Assembly (NCBI RefSeq): GCF_004963255.1
Contig: NZ_SUGA01000012.1
Span: 1 to 64,000, forward strand
DNA from: Mesorhizobium sp.
GTDB lineage: Bacteria > Pseudomonadota > Alphaproteobacteria > Rhizobiales > Rhizobiaceae
Direction of reading: 5' to 3'
Length of the DNA stretch: 64,000 nt
Shown: one piece after another, positions 1 to 9,581 of the stretch
How positions within the stretch are numbered: the first letter of the stretch is position 1
Layout of the letters: each line of letters begins with the position of its first letter
Translations under genes and position numbers: made by a program
Notes under the pieces: generated by a model
Told to the model about the DNA's origin: nothing
The model's input: the letters and a program-made list of their open reading frames with translations, nothing else
Database searches by the model: none

Positions 1-168
1 CAAAAAACGCCCATCTGCCTCGTGCGCTAAATATCGGCTCCCGTGCAAAACCCTCACAAGGGGAGAAGGGAAGTCCCGCCTTGCCAAAAGCCCTCACCCT
101 GCTATTCTCTCGGCGAAAATAATTTTACACACAGGCAAACTTGTTTCTCGCTCGGAGGAGGGTTTCAG

Positions 169-2538
169 ATGAGCCAATCGCCCTACCCCGCCGTCCTGTC
201 CGGGCCGCCCAAGCCCAGCCTGATCCTGAGGCCCGGCGAGATCCGCTTGCCCCCCGGGCTGGAGCGCTACACCGTGCAGGGCAATGGCGCGGTGCTCATC
301 GACGTCGAGGCGGGCGACAGCGTCAGTGTGGCCAATGTCGAGGGCGGGCAGCCCTGCGAATTGCTGGCCTGGGATAAAACGGGGATCACCGATCCCGGCA
401 TTTTCGGTGAGAGGTCGAACAGCAATGCGGCCGGCATCAAGGCGCTCCTTGCCGAAGGGGACGACAGTCTCTCGGCGGTTCGCCTCAGCCTCGAGCGCCG
501 CAAGGTGGAGCTCGACCAACCGAAAACTGTGCGCGTGTTCGGCGGCGCCACGCCGGCCGGCACCGAGCAGAGTTTTTCCGTGCAGCGCGACGGCGCGCTG
601 CTGATCGCGGCGCCCGGCGGGCCTATGCTGGTCGACGGCCACAACACGGCGACGCCGCTCACCGTGCTGGTGCGCCGCGCCACGATCCGGCTGAAGACAA
701 GAGGACAGCTTGCCGATCCGCTCGCCGATCCGGTGCTCGATCTCAGGGTGCATTCGGCGACCGCCGAATCCTATTTTGTCAGGGCCGGCGACTATCTGCA
801 GATCATCGACGTCGACGGCCGGCAGTGCACCGATTTCCAGTGCTTTTCGGCGCGCAAACTGGACAAGGGGCACGACCTGCCGCTCGACGTGACGACGACG
901 CGCACGCTGATGGGCTCGGCCTATCCGATGCCCGGCCTGCATTCGAAATATTACGACCGGGACATGGAGCCGCTGGTCGAGGTGGTGCAGGACACATGCG
1001 GGCGGCACGACGCCTTCGCGCTCGCCTGCGCCGCCAAATATTACGACGACATCGGCTATCCGGGCCACACCAACTGCTCGGAGAACTTCAACAAGGCGCT
1101 TGCCGACAAGGGTGTCACGCCCCGCGCCGGCTGGATGGCGATCAACTTCTTCTTCAACACGGCGATCGACGCGCATGGCGTGATGGTGTCGGACGAACCC
1201 TGGTCGCGGCCGGGCGACTATGTTTTGCTGCGCGCGCTGACCGACATCGTCTGCGTGTCCTCGGCCTGCCCGGACGACACCACGCCCGCCAATGGCTGGG
1301 ACCTCACCGACATCCATGTGCGGACCTATTCCGGCCAGCACAAATTCTCGCGAGCGATCGCCAGACGCATGAAGCCCGACTCGGAACCGAAAATGACCCG
1401 CGAGACCGCCTTTCATTCGAGCTTTGCCAAGCACACGCGCGATTTCGTCGAATACAGGGGCTATTGGCTGGCCAATTCCTTCGCCAAGGAAGGTCCCATC
1501 GCCGAATACTGGGCCTGCCGGCAGGCAGCCGTGATCATGGACCTGTCGCCGCTGCGCAAGTTCGAGGTCACGGGACCGGACGCCGAGGCTCTGCTGCAAT
1601 ACACGCTCACCCGCGACGTCAAGAAGCTCGGCGTCGGCCAGGTCGTCTATACGGCGATGTGCTACGAGCATGGCGGCATGATCGACGACGGCACGCTGCT
1701 GAGACTCGGCAAGGACAATTTCCGCTGGGTCGGCGGCGACGATTTCTCAGGCGAATGGTTGCGCGAGACGGCCAAGAAGCTCGGCCTCAACGTGCTGGTG
1801 CGCTCCTCCACCGACCAGATGCACAACATCGCCGTGCAGGGCCCGAAGAGCCGCGACATCTTGAAGGAGGTCGTCTGGACCTCGCCGGTGCAGCCCTCGA
1901 TCGGCGAGCTCGAATGGTTCCGCTTCGCGGTCGCACGCATCGGCGGCGGCAACGGCGTGCCCGTCGTCGTCTCGCGCACCGGCTATACGGGCGAGCTCGG
2001 CTATGAAATCTGGTGCCATCCGCGCGACGCGGAAAAGGTTTTCGACGCGATCTGGGAAGCCGGCCAGCCGCACGGGCTGAAACCGATGGGCCTGCAGGCG
2101 CTCGACATGGTGCGCATCGAGGCCGGGCTGATCTTCGCCGGCTACGAGTTTTCCGATCAGACCGATCCGTTCGAGGCCGGCATCGGTTTCACCGTGCCGC
2201 TGAAGACCAAGGCCGACGACTTCATCGGCCGCGACGCGCTGATCCGGCGCAAGGAGCATCCGCAGACGAAACTGCTCGGCCTCGACATCGACGCCAACAT
2301 TCCGGTCGGCCATGGCGACTGCGTCCATGTCGGGCGCGCCCAGATCGGCGTCGTCACCTCCGGCATGCGCTCGCCGGTGCTGGGCAAAAACATCGCGCTG
2401 GCAAGGCTCGACGTCACCCACGCCGAGATCGGCACGGAGGTCGAGATCGGTAAGCTCGACGGCCACGCCAAGCGGCTGCCGGCCCGCGTCGTGGCTTTCG
2501 CCCATTACGATCCGCAGAAGACCAGGCCGAGATCCTGA
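169..2538 (+). CDS. DUF1989 / GcvT-like aminomethyltransferase fusion
   Basis: Predicted 789-residue cytoplasmic protein. Residues about 200-370 match the DUF1989 (urea-carboxylase-associated) pattern, with VRAGDYLQIIDVDGRQ, GHTNCSEN around residue 300 and a CPDD motif near 367. Residues about 430-789 are a folate-binding GcvT-type aminomethyltransferase, including the RTGYTGELGYEIW signature. Residues 40-70 (VEAGDSVSVANVEGGQP) look like a degenerate second copy of the DUF1989 entry motif. The start at 169 is chosen because GGAGGAGGG lies just upstream; the frame is open further 5' but without such a site. The APC permease follows on the same strand 242 bp later, so a role in catabolism of an imported amino acid or N-methylated amine is inferred. 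The substrate is unknown. Confidence 0.85.
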   Translation: MSQSPYPAVLSGPPKPSLILRPGEIRLPPGLERYTVQGNGAVLIDVEAGDSVSVANVEGGQPCELLAWDKTGITDPGIFGERSNSNAAGIKALLAEGDDSLSAVRLSLERRKVELDQPKTVRVFGGATPAGTEQSFSVQRDGALLIAAPGGPMLVDGHNTATPLTVLVRRATIRLKTRGQLADPLADPVLDLRVHSATAESYFVRAGDYLQIIDVDGRQCTDFQCFSARKLDKGHDLPLDVTTTRTLMGSAYPMPGLHSKYYDRDMEPLVEVVQDTCGRHDAFALACAAKYYDDIGYPGHTNCSENFNKALADKGVTPRAGWMAINFFFNTAIDAHGVMVSDEPWSRPGDYVLLRALTDIVCVSSACPDDTTPANGWDLTDIHVRTYSGQHKFSRAIARRMKPDSEPKMTRETAFHSSFAKHTRDFVEYRGYWLANSFAKEGPIAEYWACRQAAVIMDLSPLRKFEVTGPDAEALLQYTLTRDVKKLGVGQVVYTAMCYEHGGMIDDGTLLRLGKDNFRWVGGDDFSGEWLRETAKKLGLNVLVRSSTDQMHNIAVQGPKSRDILKEVVWTSPVQPSIGELEWFRFAVARIGGGNGVPVVVSRTGYTGELGYEIWCHPRDAEKVFDAIWEAGQPHGLKPMGLQALDMVRIEAGLIFAGYEFSDQTDPFEAGIGFTVPLKTKADDFIGRDALIRRKEHPQTKLLGLDIDANIPVGHGDCVHVGRAQIGVVTSGMRSPVLGKNIALARLDVTHAEIGTEVEIGKLDGHAKRLPARVVAFAHYDPQKTRPRS

Positions 2539-2547
2539 TAGCGGCGA

Positions 2548-2582
2548 TCTTCCCCTTCTCACTGTGTGGGAGAAGGGGAAGA
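2548..2582. repeat. Perfect 13-bp hairpin (REP-like)
   Basis: Arms TCTTCCCCTTCTC and GAGAAGGGGAAGA enclose a 9-nt loop, 9 bp after the stop of the DUF1989-GcvT gene. The CCCCTTCTC/GAGAAGGGG composition resembles short intergenic palindromes common in rhizobial genomes. There is no U-run, so it may be a repeat element or a 3' mRNA stabiliser rather than a terminator. Confidence 0.6.
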
Positions 2583-2780
2583 GAGCACGTTTCGCAAGCG
2601 TCATGTGCATGACATCCACAAAACGCTTGACGCGAAAGCGCGTCGGATCAATCTTCACTCTTAAGAAAAAAATACGACTGAGTGGAAACACGACGGTCGG
2701 GCCATAGTGGCCGGGGAGCAAGCTTCGCAAAAGCCGAAGCGTCGCCGGCGGGGAACAGAAAAAAGGGGAAGACACAAGAC

Positions 2781-4490
2781 ATGAGCACGATAAGCACGGC
2801 CCTGGAGCAGCCTGCCGAAAGCAAGCTGCTCAGGCATATCGACTGGCGTGGCGCCTTCTGGGTCGCAAGCGGCGTTCCGGCGCTGGTCCTGTTCTCGATC
2901 GGCGGCATTGCCGGCACGACTGGAACCCTGGCCTTCCTGATCTGGACGGTGTCCATGATCATGGGTTTCCTGCAATCTTTCACCTATGCGGAGATTGCCG
3001 GCCTGTTCCCGAACAAGTCGGGCGGCGCCTCGATCTACGGCGCCACCGCCTGGCTGCGCTATTCGAAATTCATCGCGCCGCTGTCGGTGTGGTGCAACTG
3101 GTTCGCCTGGTCGCCGGTTCTGTCGCTCGGCTGCTCCATCGCCGCCGCCTATATCCTCAATGCGCTGGCGCCGATCCCGGTCTTCTCCGAGACCTCACCG
3201 GAGGTCGTCGCCTATATCGCCGCGCATGCGGGGACGGCCCCTGCCGACGCCATCGCCGCGGTGACGTCCGCGGCGACGCCGGCGATCCGCACCTGGACGC
3301 TGTGGGGCCATACGCTCGGCCCGGTCTCCTTCACGCTCAACGCCACCTTCTTCATCGGCGCGGTGCTGATGCTGGTCATCTTCGCCATCCAGCATCGCGG
3401 CATCCTCGGCACGGCCAATGTGCAGAAATATATCGGCCTGCTGGTCATCATCCCGATGCTGATCGTCGGCGTGGTGCCGATCATCACCGGTCAGATCGAC
3501 TACGCCAACTTCTCGCCGCTGGTGCCGCTGGCGGCGGCCTATGCGCCCGACCCCGGTTCGTGGAACATCGCCGGCTGGACCTTGGTGCTGGGCGGCATGT
3601 TCATTGCCGCATGGTCGACCTACGGCTTCGAGACCGCGGTCTGCTACACGTCGGAGTTCAAGAACCCCGGCACCGACACGTTCAAGGCGATCTTCTATTC
3701 CGGCCTGCTCTGCATGCTGTTGTTCATCCTGGTGCCCTTCACCTTCCAGGGCGTTCTGGGCCTGAACGGCATGCTGGCGACGCCGATCGTCGACGGCTCG
3801 GGTGTCGCCGACGCGTTGGCCGGCATGGTCGGCGGCGGCAAGATCATCCACAGCCTGCTGGTCATGCTGATGATCCTGGCCCTGGTGCTCTGCATCATGA
3901 CGGCGATGGCCGGCTCCTCGCGCACGCTCTACCAGGGCTCGGTCGACGGCTGGCTGCCGCGCTATCTCAGCCACGTCAACGAGCATGGCGCGCCGACGCG
4001 GGCGATGTGGACCGATCTCTGCTTCAACCTGGCCGTTCTGGCGATCGCCTCGGCCGACGCGACGAGCTTCTTCTTCATCCTCGCCGTGTCGAACTGCGGC
4101 TACATCATCTTCAACTTCCTCAACCTCAATGCCGGCTGGATCCACCGCATCGACAACGGCCACATCACGCGGCCGTGGCGGGCGCCGACCTGGCTGCTCG
4201 GCATCGGCGCCATCTTCGCCTATGTCAACGCGGTGTTCATGGGCGCCGGCGCCAAGGTGTGGAACCCGATGGCGCTGTGGGCCGGCCTGATCACTGCTGC
4301 CTTGATCATCCCGGTGTTCTGCTTCCGACATTACATCCAGGATGGCGGCAAATTCCCCGACCATATGATGGCCGATCTCGGCATGGCGGGGGCCGACCTC
4401 TCGGTCAAGAAGGCGGGCATGCTGCCCTATCTGACGCTCGCCGCCGGCGTAATCGTGATGCTGATCGCCAACTGGGTGTTCGTCATCTGA
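2781..4490 (+). CDS. APC family amino acid/amine permease
   Basis: A 569-residue inner-membrane protein with about 12 strongly hydrophobic segments and the layout of the APC (amino acid-polyamine-organocation) superfamily. The early stretch GGIAGTTGTLAFLIWTVSM is followed by FTYAEIAGLFPNKSGG, the conserved APC segment around TM2-3. The start at 2781 is preceded by AAAAAGGGGAAG; longer readings lack a plausible ribosome binding site. It lies downstream of the DUF1989-GcvT gene, which suggests uptake of that enzyme's substrate. A strong terminator follows at 4507. Substrate specificity cannot be read from the sequence. Confidence 0.88.
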   Translation: MSTISTALEQPAESKLLRHIDWRGAFWVASGVPALVLFSIGGIAGTTGTLAFLIWTVSMIMGFLQSFTYAEIAGLFPNKSGGASIYGATAWLRYSKFIAPLSVWCNWFAWSPVLSLGCSIAAAYILNALAPIPVFSETSPEVVAYIAAHAGTAPADAIAAVTSAATPAIRTWTLWGHTLGPVSFTLNATFFIGAVLMLVIFAIQHRGILGTANVQKYIGLLVIIPMLIVGVVPIITGQIDYANFSPLVPLAAAYAPDPGSWNIAGWTLVLGGMFIAAWSTYGFETAVCYTSEFKNPGTDTFKAIFYSGLLCMLLFILVPFTFQGVLGLNGMLATPIVDGSGVADALAGMVGGGKIIHSLLVMLMILALVLCIMTAMAGSSRTLYQGSVDGWLPRYLSHVNEHGAPTRAMWTDLCFNLAVLAIASADATSFFFILAVSNCGYIIFNFLNLNAGWIHRIDNGHITRPWRAPTWLLGIGAIFAYVNAVFMGAGAKVWNPMALWAGLITAALIIPVFCFRHYIQDGGKFPDHMMADLGMAGADLSVKKAGMLPYLTLAAGVIVMLIANWVFVI

Positions 4491-4506
4491 CGTGGCAACC
4501 CGAACG

Positions 4507-4541
4507 AAACGGGCGCGCCTCGGCGCGCCCGTTTGCTTTTT
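4507..4541 (+). terminator. Rho-independent terminator after APC permease
   Basis: A 12-bp perfect GC-rich stem (AAACGGGCGCGC / GCGCGCCCGTTT) with a CTCG loop is followed by GCTTTTT on the plus strand. It sits 16 bp after the permease stop and just before the 3' end of the convergent monooxygenase gene. Confidence 0.9.
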
Positions 4542-4563
4542 GCCGATTGTCTGGATCCCAGTG

Positions 4564-5913
4564 TCAACCTGCCTTACGGACCGCCTCGCTTTCGAAGAAC
4601 CGGTTCGGCGGCCGCTTCAGGCCGAGATTCTCGCGCAGCGTCGATCCTTCATATTCGCGCCTGAAGATCCCGCGCCGCTGCAGCTCGGGCACCACCTTCT
4701 CGGCGAAGTCGTCGAGCCCGGCGGGCAGGTAAGGAAACATGACATTGAAGCCGTCCGAACCGTCGGTGAGCAGCCATTCCTCCATTTCGTCGGCAATGGA
4801 CTTGGCGGTGCCGACGAAAGCGAGGCCGGAATAGCCGCCGAGCCGCTGCGCTAGCTGGCGAACGGTGAGATTTTCCTTGCGCGCCAGTTCAATGACGCGT
4901 TCGCGGCTGCTCTTCGAGGCATTGGTCTCCGGAATGTCCGGCAACGGTCCGTCCGGATCGAAACCGGACGCGTCGTGGCCGAGCGAGATCGACAGCGAGG
5001 CGATCCCGCTCTCGTAATAGACGAGGCTGTCCAGCTTCGCGCGCTTGGCCCGCGCCTCCTCGACACTGTCGCCGACGATGACGAAGGCGCCGGGCAGGAT
5101 CTTGATGTCGTCGCGTGAGCGGCCGAGCTTTTCCGCTCGGCCCTTCACATCGGCAAGGAAGCGCTGGCCGGATGCCAGGTCGGGCGGCGCAGCGAAGATC
5201 ACCTCCGCCGTCTCGGCAGCCAGCTGGCGCCCGACGTCAGACGCGCCGGCCTGGACGATGACCGGCCAGCCCTGCACCGGCCTGGCAATGTTGAGTGGGC
5301 CGCGCACAGACAGGTGCTCGCCCTTGTGGTCCAGCACATGGAGTTTCGATGGATCGAAGTAGAGCCCGCTTTCGGCGTCGCGGATAAAGGCGTCGTCGGC
5401 AAAACTGTCCCATAGCCCGGTGACGACGTCGTAGAACTCACGCGCCCTATGGTAGCGCTCGTCGTGCTCGACATGCTCGTCGAGGCCGAAATTGAGCGCC
5501 GCGTCCGGGTTGGAGGTGGTGACGATGTTCCAGCCGGCGCGGCCGCCGCTGATATGGTCGAGCGAGGCGAAGCGCCGCGCGATGTGATAGGGCGCGTCGA
5601 AAGTGGTCGATGCGGTCGCCACCAGGCCGATATGATCGGTGACGGCGGCAAGCGCCGACAGCAGCGTGAACGGCTCGAAAGAGGTCACCGTGTGGCTGCG
5701 CCGCAGCGCCTCGATAGGCATGTTGAGCACAGCCAGATGATCGGCCATGAAGAAGGCGTCGAACTTCGCCGCCTCCAGCGTCTGCGCGAAACGCTTCAGA
5801 TGCGCGAAGTTGAAGTTGGCGTCGGGATAAGCGCCCGGATAACGCCAGGCGCCGGTGTGAAGACTGACGGGGCGCATGAAGGCGCCGAGCCGCAATTGCC
5901 GTTTTTCTGACAT
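4564..5913 (-). CDS. LLM-class flavin-dependent monooxygenase (NtaA/SnaA/DszA type)
   Basis: A 449-residue protein of the bacterial luciferase-like fold, NtaA/SnaA/DszA subgroup. These are FMNH2-dependent oxygenases that oxidise sulfur compounds, aminopolycarboxylates and similar substrates. Visible family marks are the N-terminal GAFMRPVSLHTGAWRYPGA segment, FMADHLA near residue 55, RRFASLDHISGGRAGWNIVTT, and WPVIVQAGASDVGRQLAAE. The start at 5913 (MSEKRQLRLG) matches the family N-terminus; the open frame extends upstream without a recognisable start. No partner flavin reductase is encoded nearby. The substrate is unknown. Confidence 0.88.
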   Translation of the reverse strand: MSEKRQLRLGAFMRPVSLHTGAWRYPGAYPDANFNFAHLKRFAQTLEAAKFDAFFMADHLAVLNMPIEALRRSHTVTSFEPFTLLSALAAVTDHIGLVATASTTFDAPYHIARRFASLDHISGGRAGWNIVTTSNPDAALNFGLDEHVEHDERYHRAREFYDVVTGLWDSFADDAFIRDAESGLYFDPSKLHVLDHKGEHLSVRGPLNIARPVQGWPVIVQAGASDVGRQLAAETAEVIFAAPPDLASGQRFLADVKGRAEKLGRSRDDIKILPGAFVIVGDSVEEARAKRAKLDSLVYYESGIASLSISLGHDASGFDPDGPLPDIPETNASKSSRERVIELARKENLTVRQLAQRLGGYSGLAFVGTAKSIADEMEEWLLTDGSDGFNVMFPYLPAGLDDFAEKVVPELQRRGIFRREYEGSTLRENLGLKRPPNRFFESEAVRKAG

Positions 5914-6049
5914 GGGGAATGATCCAGCGATGACGAGCGTTGCCGCTCCGATATTAGCGCAGGATCGGCCCGCATCGCGCCGCTGAAAAGGAATTCTGTT
6001 TCGCGGAAGCCTTGCCGCTGAGCATTTTCGCCCGGCTGGCCTTTGATGC

Positions 6050-6089
6050 GGATCATCCGCCACCGGCTTTCGCCGATGGCGGATGATCC
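6050..6089. repeat. Long intergenic hairpin between RND pump and monooxygenase
   Basis: Arms GGATCATCCGCCA and TGGCGGATGATCC (13 bp, perfect) continue, after one mismatch, into CGGC/GCCG closed by a TTTC loop. It lies 88 bp beyond the stop of the RND permease on the minus strand and upstream of the monooxygenase start. No U-tract follows, so it is either a factor-assisted terminator or a 3'-end stabiliser. Confidence 0.55.
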
Positions 6090-6177
6090 CAGGTTGCCAC
6101 CTTGTCGTTGAGCGTCATCTCTTCCGAACCGAAGGTCAGCGCAGCAAAAACCGCTACGCACTTCTCGGGGTCATGCT

Positions 6178-9100
6178 CTATTCCGCGGCCAGTGCCAGCT
6201 GCGGCCGTTCGATGCCTTCGATCTTCTCCGGCGCCGGCGCCTGCTCGTCGGTCTTGGCCTTCTTCGGCGCGCGGCCGAAGAACAGGGCGTAGCCGGCCGG
6301 CAGCACCAGGATGGTGAGCACGGTGGCGACCAGGATGCCGCCCATCATGGCGTAGGCGAGCGGCCCCCAGAAGACGGCGCGCGAGATCGGGATCAGCGCC
6401 AGCACGGCGGTGAGCGCGGTCAGCATGATCGGCCGGAAGCGGCGCACGGCTGCACCCACGATCGCCTCCGATCGGTCCATGCCTGCCGCGATATCCTGAT
6501 CGATCTGGTCGACCAGGATGATCGAGTTGCGCATGATGATGCCGAGCAGCGCGATGACACCGAGGATGGCTACGAAGCCGAAGGGCGCGCCGCTGATCAG
6601 CAGCGCGGCGGCGGCGCCGATGATGCCGAGCGGACCGGTGGCCAGCACCAGCATCGCCTTGCCGAAATGCTGCAGCTGAACCATCAGAAGCACGACGATG
6701 ATGGCGAGCATGATCGGCGCCTTGGCGGCGATCGAGGCCTGGCTTTCGGCCGAGTCTTCTGCGCCGCCCTGGATCTCGATCTTGTAGCCAGGCGCCAGGC
6801 CGGCGCGCAGGTCCTTCATGTCGTTGTACATCTTGGTGACCACATCGTTCGACTGCACGCCGTCGGGCAGCGTGGCGCGCACGCTGATCGTGGGCAGCCG
6901 GTTGCGCCGCCATTCGATGCCCTGCTCCATGACGGGCACGACCTTTGCCACCTGCGAGAGCGGCACCGAGCCGCCGAAGTCGGTCGGGATGTAGACGGAG
7001 TCGACCGAGGAGAGGAGATGGCGGCTCGCTTCCGGCTCGCGGGCTACGATCGACACCGTCTCCTCGCCGTCGCGGAAGTCGTCGAGCTGCGCGCCGGACA
7101 TGGTGGCCTGCAGCATCTGGCGGATGCGCTGCGAGGTGACGCCAAGGGCGCGAGCCCGATCCTGGTCGATCACCAGCTTCATCGCCGGCACCGGCTCCAG
7201 CCAATCGTCATGGATGGCGCCGAGCAGCGGGTTGGCCTGGAACTTCGCCTTGACCTCGTCGGCGATGCGGCGCACCTCCTTGCGGTCCGGACCCATGATG
7301 CGCATCTGCACCGGCCAGCCGGTCGGCGGACCGAGGAAGAGGCGGTCGACCTTGCCGCGGATCGACGGGAAGTCCTTGGCCAGGATGCCGCGCATCTTGA
7401 CGATCAGCCGCTCGCGCGCCGGCTCGTCCTTGGCCATCACCAGGAGCTGGGCGAAGTTGGGATTCCTGAGCTGCTGGTCCAGCGGCAGGAAGAAGCGCGG
7501 GGCACCCTCGCCGATATAGGTGGCAATGAAGCGCTTGTCGGGATCGTCCATCATCCTGGCTTCCAACGCCTTGGCCTGGTTCTCCACTTCCTTGATCGAG
7601 GTGCCTTCCGGCAACCAGAGATCGACCAGGATTTCCGGGCGCGACGACTGCGGGAAGAAGTTCTGCGGAATGAACTGGAAGGCCCAGAGGCTGGTGGCGA
7701 AGGTGACAAGCGTCATGACCAGAACGATGATGCGGTGGCGCACCGCCCAGGTGACCGTCGCGCGCAGGCGGCGGTAGAAGCCGGTGTCGAAGACATCGTG
7801 GTGGGTCCCGGCATGCTTGCGCTGCTTGAGGATCATGTAGCCCAGCCACGGCGTGAAATAGACCGCCACGAACCACGACACGACGAGCGCGATGCCGACG
7901 ACATAGAACAGCGTGCGGACGTATTCGCCGGCGGTGGATGCCGCGAAGCCGACGGGGATAAAGCCCGCCGTGGTGATCAGCGTGCCGGTGAGCATCGGGA
8001 AGGCGGTAGATGTATAGGCGAAGCTCGCCGCCTCGATCTTGACCAGCCCCTCCTCCAGCTTTCGCTCCATCATCTCGACGACGATCATGGCGTCGTCGAC
8101 AAGCAGGCCGAGCGCGATGATCAGCGCGCCGAGCGAGATGCGCTGCAGGTCGATGCCGATCTCGTACATGATGGCGAAGGTGGCGGCCAAGACCAGCGGG
8201 ATGGCGATGGCGATCACCAGGCCGGAGCGCCAGCCGATCGACAGCAGCGAGACGGCGAGCACGATGAGCAGCGCTTCGCCGAGCGCTTCCATGAATTCGC
8301 TCACCGCGTCCTTGACCACCTCCGGCTGATCCGAGATCTGATCGACCGAAACGCCGTAGGGCAGCCCAGCCTCGAAGCGCTGGTAGGTCACTTCCACATC
8401 CTTGCCGACGTCCCTGACGTTGAAACCCTTGGCCATGACAACGCCGACCTGGACGCTCTCATGACCGTTGAAGCGGTATTTGCGCTCGTAGGGATCCTCG
8501 AGGCCGGAAGAGACGGTGGCGATGTCGCCGAGACGCGTCACCTGATTGCCGGAGCGCAGCCTGAGCTCGCGGATATCCGCGGCCTTGGTGACATCGCCTT
8601 CGACCGAGATGCGCACCGAGCGCAGGCCGGTGTCGACCGAGCCCGCGGGATCGACCGCGTTCTGCCCCTTCACGGCGTTCTGCAAGTCGAGGATGGTCAG
8701 GCCGCGCTCGGCCAGCGCCTTGGACGAGACGTCGATATAGATCTTCTCCGGCTGGTCGCCGATGATGACGGCCTTTTCCACACCGGGCGTTGTCAGCAGC
8801 ATGTCACGTGCCTGGATGGCGAACTTCTTCAGCTCCGGATAGGTGAAGCCGTCGCCGCTGATCGAATGCAGCGTGATGAAGGTGTCGCCGAACTCGTCAT
8901 TGAAGTAGGGACCGAGCAGGCCTTGCGGCAATTCGTTGGAAATATCGCCGACCTTCTTGCGCACCTGGTAGAAGGCGTCCTTCACCTCCTCGGCATTGGT
9001 GTCGCCTTTCACCTGCAGCGTGATGATGGCGCTGCCGGCGCGGGTGTAGGAGCGCACGAAATCGAGATGCGGCGTTTCCTGCAGCTTGCGCTCGATCTTG

Positions 9101-9333
9101 TTGACGACCTGGTCTTCCATGTCCTGGATCGAGGCGCCCGGCCAGATCGCCTGCACCACCATGACGCGGAAGGTGAAGTCAGGATCCTCCTTCTGGCCCA
9201 TGCGCATCAGGCCGAGCGCGCCGGCCAGGATGATCAGCCCGAACAGGAAGCGGGCGATGCTCGGATGTCCGATCGCCCAGCGCGAGAGGTTGAAGGGGCG
9301 CTTTTCAGTGCTGCTGTCGGTCGTGGTGGTCAT
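6178..9333 (-). CDS. RND efflux pump inner-membrane permease
   Basis: A 1051-residue AcrB/MexF-type proton-driven transporter of normal family length, with an N-terminal membrane helix, two large periplasmic loops and TM4 carrying GLLVDDAMIVVEMMERKLEEG (the conserved Asp pair and Glu of RND pumps). The ATG at 9333 gives MTTTTDSSTEK; an in-frame TTG at 9351 is an alternative, and neither has a strong ribosome binding site. It is the last gene of a TetR - membrane fusion protein - permease unit, separated from the fusion protein gene by 248 bp containing an inverted repeat. No outer-membrane channel is encoded here, so a TolC-like protein elsewhere is presumably used. Confidence 0.95.
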   Translation of the reverse strand: MTTTTDSSTEKRPFNLSRWAIGHPSIARFLFGLIILAGALGLMRMGQKEDPDFTFRVMVVQAIWPGASIQDMEDQVVNKIERKLQETPHLDFVRSYTRAGSAIITLQVKGDTNAEEVKDAFYQVRKKVGDISNELPQGLLGPYFNDEFGDTFITLHSISGDGFTYPELKKFAIQARDMLLTTPGVEKAVIIGDQPEKIYIDVSSKALAERGLTILDLQNAVKGQNAVDPAGSVDTGLRSVRISVEGDVTKAADIRELRLRSGNQVTRLGDIATVSSGLEDPYERKYRFNGHESVQVGVVMAKGFNVRDVGKDVEVTYQRFEAGLPYGVSVDQISDQPEVVKDAVSEFMEALGEALLIVLAVSLLSIGWRSGLVIAIAIPLVLAATFAIMYEIGIDLQRISLGALIIALGLLVDDAMIVVEMMERKLEEGLVKIEAASFAYTSTAFPMLTGTLITTAGFIPVGFAASTAGEYVRTLFYVVGIALVVSWFVAVYFTPWLGYMILKQRKHAGTHHDVFDTGFYRRLRATVTWAVRHRIIVLVMTLVTFATSLWAFQFIPQNFFPQSSRPEILVDLWLPEGTSIKEVENQAKALEARMMDDPDKRFIATYIGEGAPRFFLPLDQQLRNPNFAQLLVMAKDEPARERLIVKMRGILAKDFPSIRGKVDRLFLGPPTGWPVQMRIMGPDRKEVRRIADEVKAKFQANPLLGAIHDDWLEPVPAMKLVIDQDRARALGVTSQRIRQMLQATMSGAQLDDFRDGEETVSIVAREPEASRHLLSSVDSVYIPTDFGGSVPLSQVAKVVPVMEQGIEWRRNRLPTISVRATLPDGVQSNDVVTKMYNDMKDLRAGLAPGYKIEIQGGAEDSAESQASIAAKAPIMLAIIVVLLMVQLQHFGKAMLVLATGPLGIIGAAAALLISGAPFGFVAILGVIALLGIIMRNSIILVDQIDQDIAAGMDRSEAIVGAAVRRFRPIMLTALTAVLALIPISRAVFWGPLAYAMMGGILVATVLTILVLPAGYALFFGRAPKKAKTDEQAPAPEKIEGIERPQLALAAE

Positions 9334-9399
9334 GGCGCAAGTCCAGTCCAATTGGCCGGCAATGCACTGCTGGCATTGCCCGTGAATTCTCGGTCGGGT

Positions 9400-9516
9400 T
9401 TCCGGGCGGCGAGACCCTCAAGCGGAGAGAGACTCGCAAATCGCGCTGGACGCGGCACTGCCGCGGGGGGGAGCCAACATGCCGGCATCCCGCGATCGGG
9501 CGTTCGCCGCCCGGAA
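9400..9516. repeat. Separated 13-bp inverted repeat in the RND operon
   Basis: TTCCGGGCGGCGA (9400-9412) and TCGCCGCCCGGAA (9504-9516) are perfect inverted copies about 91 bp apart in the 248-bp gap between the fusion-protein and permease genes. It may fold into a large intra-operon mRNA structure. No gene was found in the gap. Confidence 0.6.
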
Positions 9517-9581
9517 CCCATGCCCCTCCCCGGCTCGCGGCTTGATGCAGCGAGAGCGGGAAAGGCGTCTGTTACGCCTGG

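Noticed and set aside
43..168. A 42-residue N-terminal extension of the DUF1989-GcvT protein
   Set aside because: It lacks a ribosome binding site and protein-like composition, whereas the ATG at 169 has a strong GGAGGAGGG.
3089..4732. A 547-codon frame overlapping the APC permease in another register
   Set aside because: Its composition is Arg/His-rich low-quality shadow, and the permease frame is clearly real.
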